From positions 1 to 6,921 of the forward strand of contig DADO01000029.1 of the NCBI GenBank assembly GCA_002509325.1: a stretch of 6,921 bases of DNA. The letters run 5' to 3'. The stretch's first letter is position 1; the number at the start of each line of letters is the position of its first letter. The position numbers and the translations under genes were made by a program. The DNA comes from Methanosarcina sp. UBA402 (GTDB lineage: Archaea > Halobacteriota > Methanosarcinia > Methanosarcinales > Methanosarcinaceae). Of the stretch, positions 5,540 to 6,921 are shown one piece after another. The notes beneath the pieces were generated by a model that was given only the letters and a program-made list of their open reading frames with translations, was not told where the DNA came from and made no database searches.

Positions 5540-5923
5540 ATGAAGCAAAAACAATTCGAAATAATTTTGTTTCTAATTATAATGTTGATGGGAATGGTTC
5601 TAAGTTTTGCTTTTTCGATAGGAAGTCCAGTACTTGCTATAGGTGTCTTCTTAGCAGGGGGGACTGCGATATATATTATAAAAAATAGGCAGGAAGGCGT
5701 TGTGGGAGACGAGCGCATTTACCAGATCAACCAGAAAGCCTCCTGGATTATTTTCCAAATAATAGTAATTAGTTTTGCCCTTGGAGGAGCAACCCTCATA
5801 GCAATGAGGAACACTTATCCAAGCTACACCAATATTGGTTTTTTCATGGCGTATGTAAGTTGTGCAGTTATGGTGCTTTATGGCTTGCTTTATATGCATT
5901 ACAACAGGGAATATGGCGGCTGA
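5540..5923 (+). CDS. DUF2178-type small membrane protein
   Basis: This 127-residue protein has four predicted membrane helices, at about 7-26, 30-47, 69-88 and 98-119, arranged as two hairpins. The central loop GVVGDERIYQINQKASW (53-69), with its D-E-R and K-A-S residues, is the family hallmark and should face the cytosol under the positive-inside rule. The C-terminus HYNREYGG is short and polar. The family has no established function. In archaea and Firmicutes such proteins are often paired with a small XRE-type regulator, as here, where that gene follows 134 bp later on the same strand. It may act as a sensor or partner of the regulator, or just share control with it (inference). The upstream TTG at 5504 would add 12 residues with no supporting site. 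Confidence 0.85.
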   Translation: MKQKQFEIILFLIIMLMGMVLSFAFSIGSPVLAIGVFLAGGTAIYIIKNRQEGVVGDERIYQINQKASWIIFQIIVISFALGGATLIAMRNTYPSYTNIGFFMAYVSCAVMVLYGLLYMHYNREYGG

Positions 5924-6011
5924 GCAGAAAGCCGGATTCTATCATGTCCTAAAAATTTCAGGTATAATCTCCAAACTTGATTATTTAAGTCGAGTGTCCT
6001 CATGATGATAC

Positions 6012-6032
6012 CCTTCAAATTATCCTTCAAAT
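6012..6032. promoter_or_regulatory. Short direct repeat before the XRE regulator gene
   Basis: CCTTCAAAT occurs at 6012-6020 and 6024-6032, 12 bp apart and about 25 bp before ATG 6058. A TATA-like TTATTTAAG stretch lies near 5979-5987, so the repeats would sit just downstream of a start site near 6010. It might be an autoregulatory site; evidence is slight. Confidence 0.25.
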
Positions 6033-6057
6033 CTACTTTAAAAATACGGAGCCTGCA

Positions 6058-6294
6058 ATGAAGAATAATATTAAAGTTTACAGGGCTATACATGATCTTA
6101 CCCAAGAAAGTCTTGCCGAAAAAGTAGGGGTGACACGGCAAACCATACATGCGATTGAAAAGGGCAAATACGACCCATCTCTTGAGCTCGCATTCAAGCT
6201 TGCAAGGCTTTTTGGCACCCGTATTGAAGATATTTTCCTCTATGAAGGCAGCGGGACTGAGCCCTTTCGAATTCTCAAAAAAGACTCAAATTAA
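6058..6294 (+). CDS. XRE/Cro-type helix-turn-helix transcriptional regulator
   Basis: This 78-residue DNA-binding protein is almost entirely one HTH_3 domain. The five-helix pattern is clear: IKVYRAIHDLTQESLAEKVG (5-24), then the recognition helix around TRQTIHAIEKGKYDPS (26-41), then LELAFKLARLFGTRIEDIF (42-60). This is the YRA-LTQE-LA-VGVTRQTI-IEKGKY-PSL-LA-LA pattern of the short regulators (about 65-80 residues) found beside small membrane proteins. It lacks any ligand domain; a tail of 18 residues follows the HTH. GGAG at 6048-6051, 6 nt upstream, supports the start. It probably binds as a dimer and controls itself and the DUF2178 gene, perhaps through the ATGTAA sites at 5398-5438 (inference). 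Confidence 0.93.
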   Translation: MKNNIKVYRAIHDLTQESLAEKVGVTRQTIHAIEKGKYDPSLELAFKLARLFGTRIEDIFLYEGSGTEPFRILKKDSN

Positions 6295-6297
6295 TCC

Positions 6298-6303
6298 TTT
6301 TTT
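6298..6303 (+). terminator. Oligo-T terminator of the XRE regulator gene
   Basis: A run of six T begins 4 bp after the regulator's stop codon, and further T runs follow at 6326-6330 and 6398-6404. This is the usual form of an archaeal intrinsic terminator. Confidence 0.5.
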
Positions 6304-6512
6304 GTTAAAAATCGGATTCATAAGATTTTTCCAGATAAACTTAGCTTTCCCGATTACCTAAAACAAGTAAACTCGGTGAAAATAAGTAATATAATCATTT
6401 TTTTATATCCTGGAAAAACGAGAACATGTGAACTATACAGGCTATTGGGTTAGTAAAGTTAATTTTCCTTCACGGAAATAATGGCGACGCATCCCGAAAA
6501 TCAATTTTAGTT

Positions 6513-6530
6513 TTTAAATATATTTATATT
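6513..6530 (+). promoter_or_regulatory. TATA region of the small gene at 6651
   Basis: The stretch TTTAAATATATTTATATT offers two overlapping TATA boxes (TTTAAATA and TTTATATT), giving starts near 6545-6555 and a leader of about 100 nt. Confidence 0.45.
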
Positions 6531-6553
6531 AAATGAAAGGGTAGTTATAATTA

Positions 6554-6593
6554 ATGGATACCGGCGGATGTAAAGGCCGCAAGTTTATGCCAT
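6554..6593 (+). promoter_or_regulatory. Foldable 5' leader of the small gene
   Basis: ATGGATA (6554-6560) can pair with TATGCCAT (6586-6593) with one bulged G. Inside it, GCGG (6564-6567) pairs with CCGC (6577-6580) around a 9-nt loop. The hairpin is GC-rich in otherwise AT-rich DNA and lies at the predicted 5' end of the mRNA. It could stabilise the transcript or bind a regulator; it matches no riboswitch class I recognise. Confidence 0.35.
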
Positions 6594-6637
6594 CAAAAAA
6601 CTAACAGGAAAATAAACAAGTTGCAAAGGAAATAAGC

Positions 6638-6643
6638 AGGAGG
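6638..6643 (+). promoter_or_regulatory. Strong ribosome binding site of the small gene
   Basis: AGGAGG lies 7 nt before ATG 6651 and 10 nt before ATG 6654. It is the strongest Shine-Dalgarno site in the window and supports the reality of this short gene. Confidence 0.75.
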
Positions 6644-6650
6644 AAAATCT

Positions 6651-6830
6651 ATGATGCAGTCCTTTATAGTGGAACACTATCTTAACAAAGAAATAGATGT
6701 CTATTGCGGTGGGCCTGACGTTTTCAGGGGAAGTGTAGAAGCCTGTGCAGATAATGTTCTGACGCTCAGTAGCGAAGGGAAACTTACCCATATAGCTATC
6801 GATAAAATAATAGCCCTATGGGGTCAATAA
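6651..6830 (+). CDS. Small conserved methanogen protein (resembles the MM0924 family)
   Basis: This 59-residue, soluble, mildly acidic protein has no signal peptide or membrane span. It begins MMQSFIVEHYLNKEIDVYCG, continues GPDVFRGSVEACADNVLTL, and ends HIAIDKIIALWGQ. The alternation of short strands (IDVYCGG, FRGSVEACAD, VLTLSS, THIAIDKIIALW) resembles an Sm/LSm-like small beta barrel, in which a final IxIDKIxxIW strand is typical (inference from pattern). I recall very similar short proteins in Methanosarcina, grouped as the MM0924 family, of unknown function. Two cysteines (19, 32) are present, too few for a classical zinc site. Despite its length the gene is well supported by the AGGAGG site, a TATA region and protein-like composition. 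It appears monocistronic, or the first gene ahead of a frame that begins at 6877. Confidence 0.82.
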   Translation: MMQSFIVEHYLNKEIDVYCGGPDVFRGSVEACADNVLTLSSEGKLTHIAIDKIIALWGQ

Positions 6831-6876
6831 GCCCTAAAATCTTAAAATTCAAGGTAACTATTCAGCCTATCAAAAC

Positions 6877-6921
6877 ATGTCTGTTGATATTGATTCCAAC
6901 GAAAACGAGGAAACCGAGAAT
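6877..6921 (+). CDS. Possible start of a further gene, cut by the window edge
   Basis: From ATG 6877 the frame reads MSVDIDSNENEETEN and stays open to the last base. It begins 46 bp after the preceding stop codon, and the nearest in-frame stop upstream is at 6835. The highly acidic, low-complexity start resembles the N-termini of some archaeal proteins but names no family. No good Shine-Dalgarno site precedes it, so it could be chance. Confidence 0.4.
   Translation, partial: MSVDIDSNENEETEN

Larger units (their letters stand above)
6295..6650. other. Non-coding spacer after the regulator
   Basis: No gene is supported. The spacer contains oligo-T tracts that should end the regulator transcript (6298-6303, also T5 at 6326-6330 and T7 at 6398-6404), a TATA-rich promoter region (6513-6530), and a foldable leader with a strong ribosome binding site ahead of the small gene at 6651. 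Confidence 0.6.

Noticed and set aside
5651..6150. Two minus-strand frames (5651-5899 and 5899-6150) that could suggest an antisense gene pair
   Set aside because: They lie opposite the DUF2178 and XRE coding regions, with no start signals and no protein-like pattern.

Overview
The window looks like a chromosomal stretch from a methanogenic archaeon, most likely Methanosarcina or a close relative. The evidence is AT-rich spacers of 350-950 bp between compact genes, archaeal BRE/TATA promoters (AAAAAG followed by TATAAATA occurs twice), Shine-Dalgarno sites of the GGAGG/GGTGG type, oligo-T tracts after genes instead of hairpin-plus-U terminators, and protein families familiar from Methanosarcina. 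The genus is inferred from style and family recognition; no rRNA or marker gene is present. All supported genes lie on the + strand.

Layout. (1) 1-382: upstream spacer with a possible terminator of an off-window gene, an imperfect tandem duplication and a TATA-like region. (2) 383-2371: a CPA2/KefB-KefC-type monovalent cation/proton antiporter with a C-terminal RCK (TrkA-N/TrkA-C) module. (3) 2372-2821: spacer with a short duplicated motif. (4) 2822-4582: a tight three-gene operon of two homologous DUF1538 membrane proteins (4-nt ATGA overlap) and a P-II-like signalling protein (11-nt overlap). It is followed by a T-rich tandem repeat of about 31 bp that probably ends transcription. (5) 4583-5539: a long non-coding region with a strong orphan promoter, a MITE-like element of about 117 bp with inverted ends and a 5-bp target duplication, and a second strong promoter with ATGTAA half-sites. 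(6) 5540-6294: a small four-helix DUF2178 membrane protein followed by a short XRE/Cro-type DNA-binding regulator. (7) 6651-6830: a 59-residue cytosolic protein of a methanogen-restricted type, preceded by a leader that can fold. (8) 6877 to the edge: the possible start of another gene.

How the parts may work together. The antiporter would exchange K+ (or Na+) for H+ under nucleotide control of its RCK domain. The most interesting unit is the DUF1538-DUF1538-PII operon. Its architecture, a paired membrane protein co-translated with a P-II-like trimer, parallels AmtB-GlnK and SbtA-SbtB, so I infer a transporter of unknown substrate gated by a nucleotide-sensing P-II-like subunit. The DUF2178/XRE pair is a recurrent small membrane protein plus regulator arrangement of unknown role. 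No rRNA, tRNA, CRISPR array or full-length transposase gene was seen.
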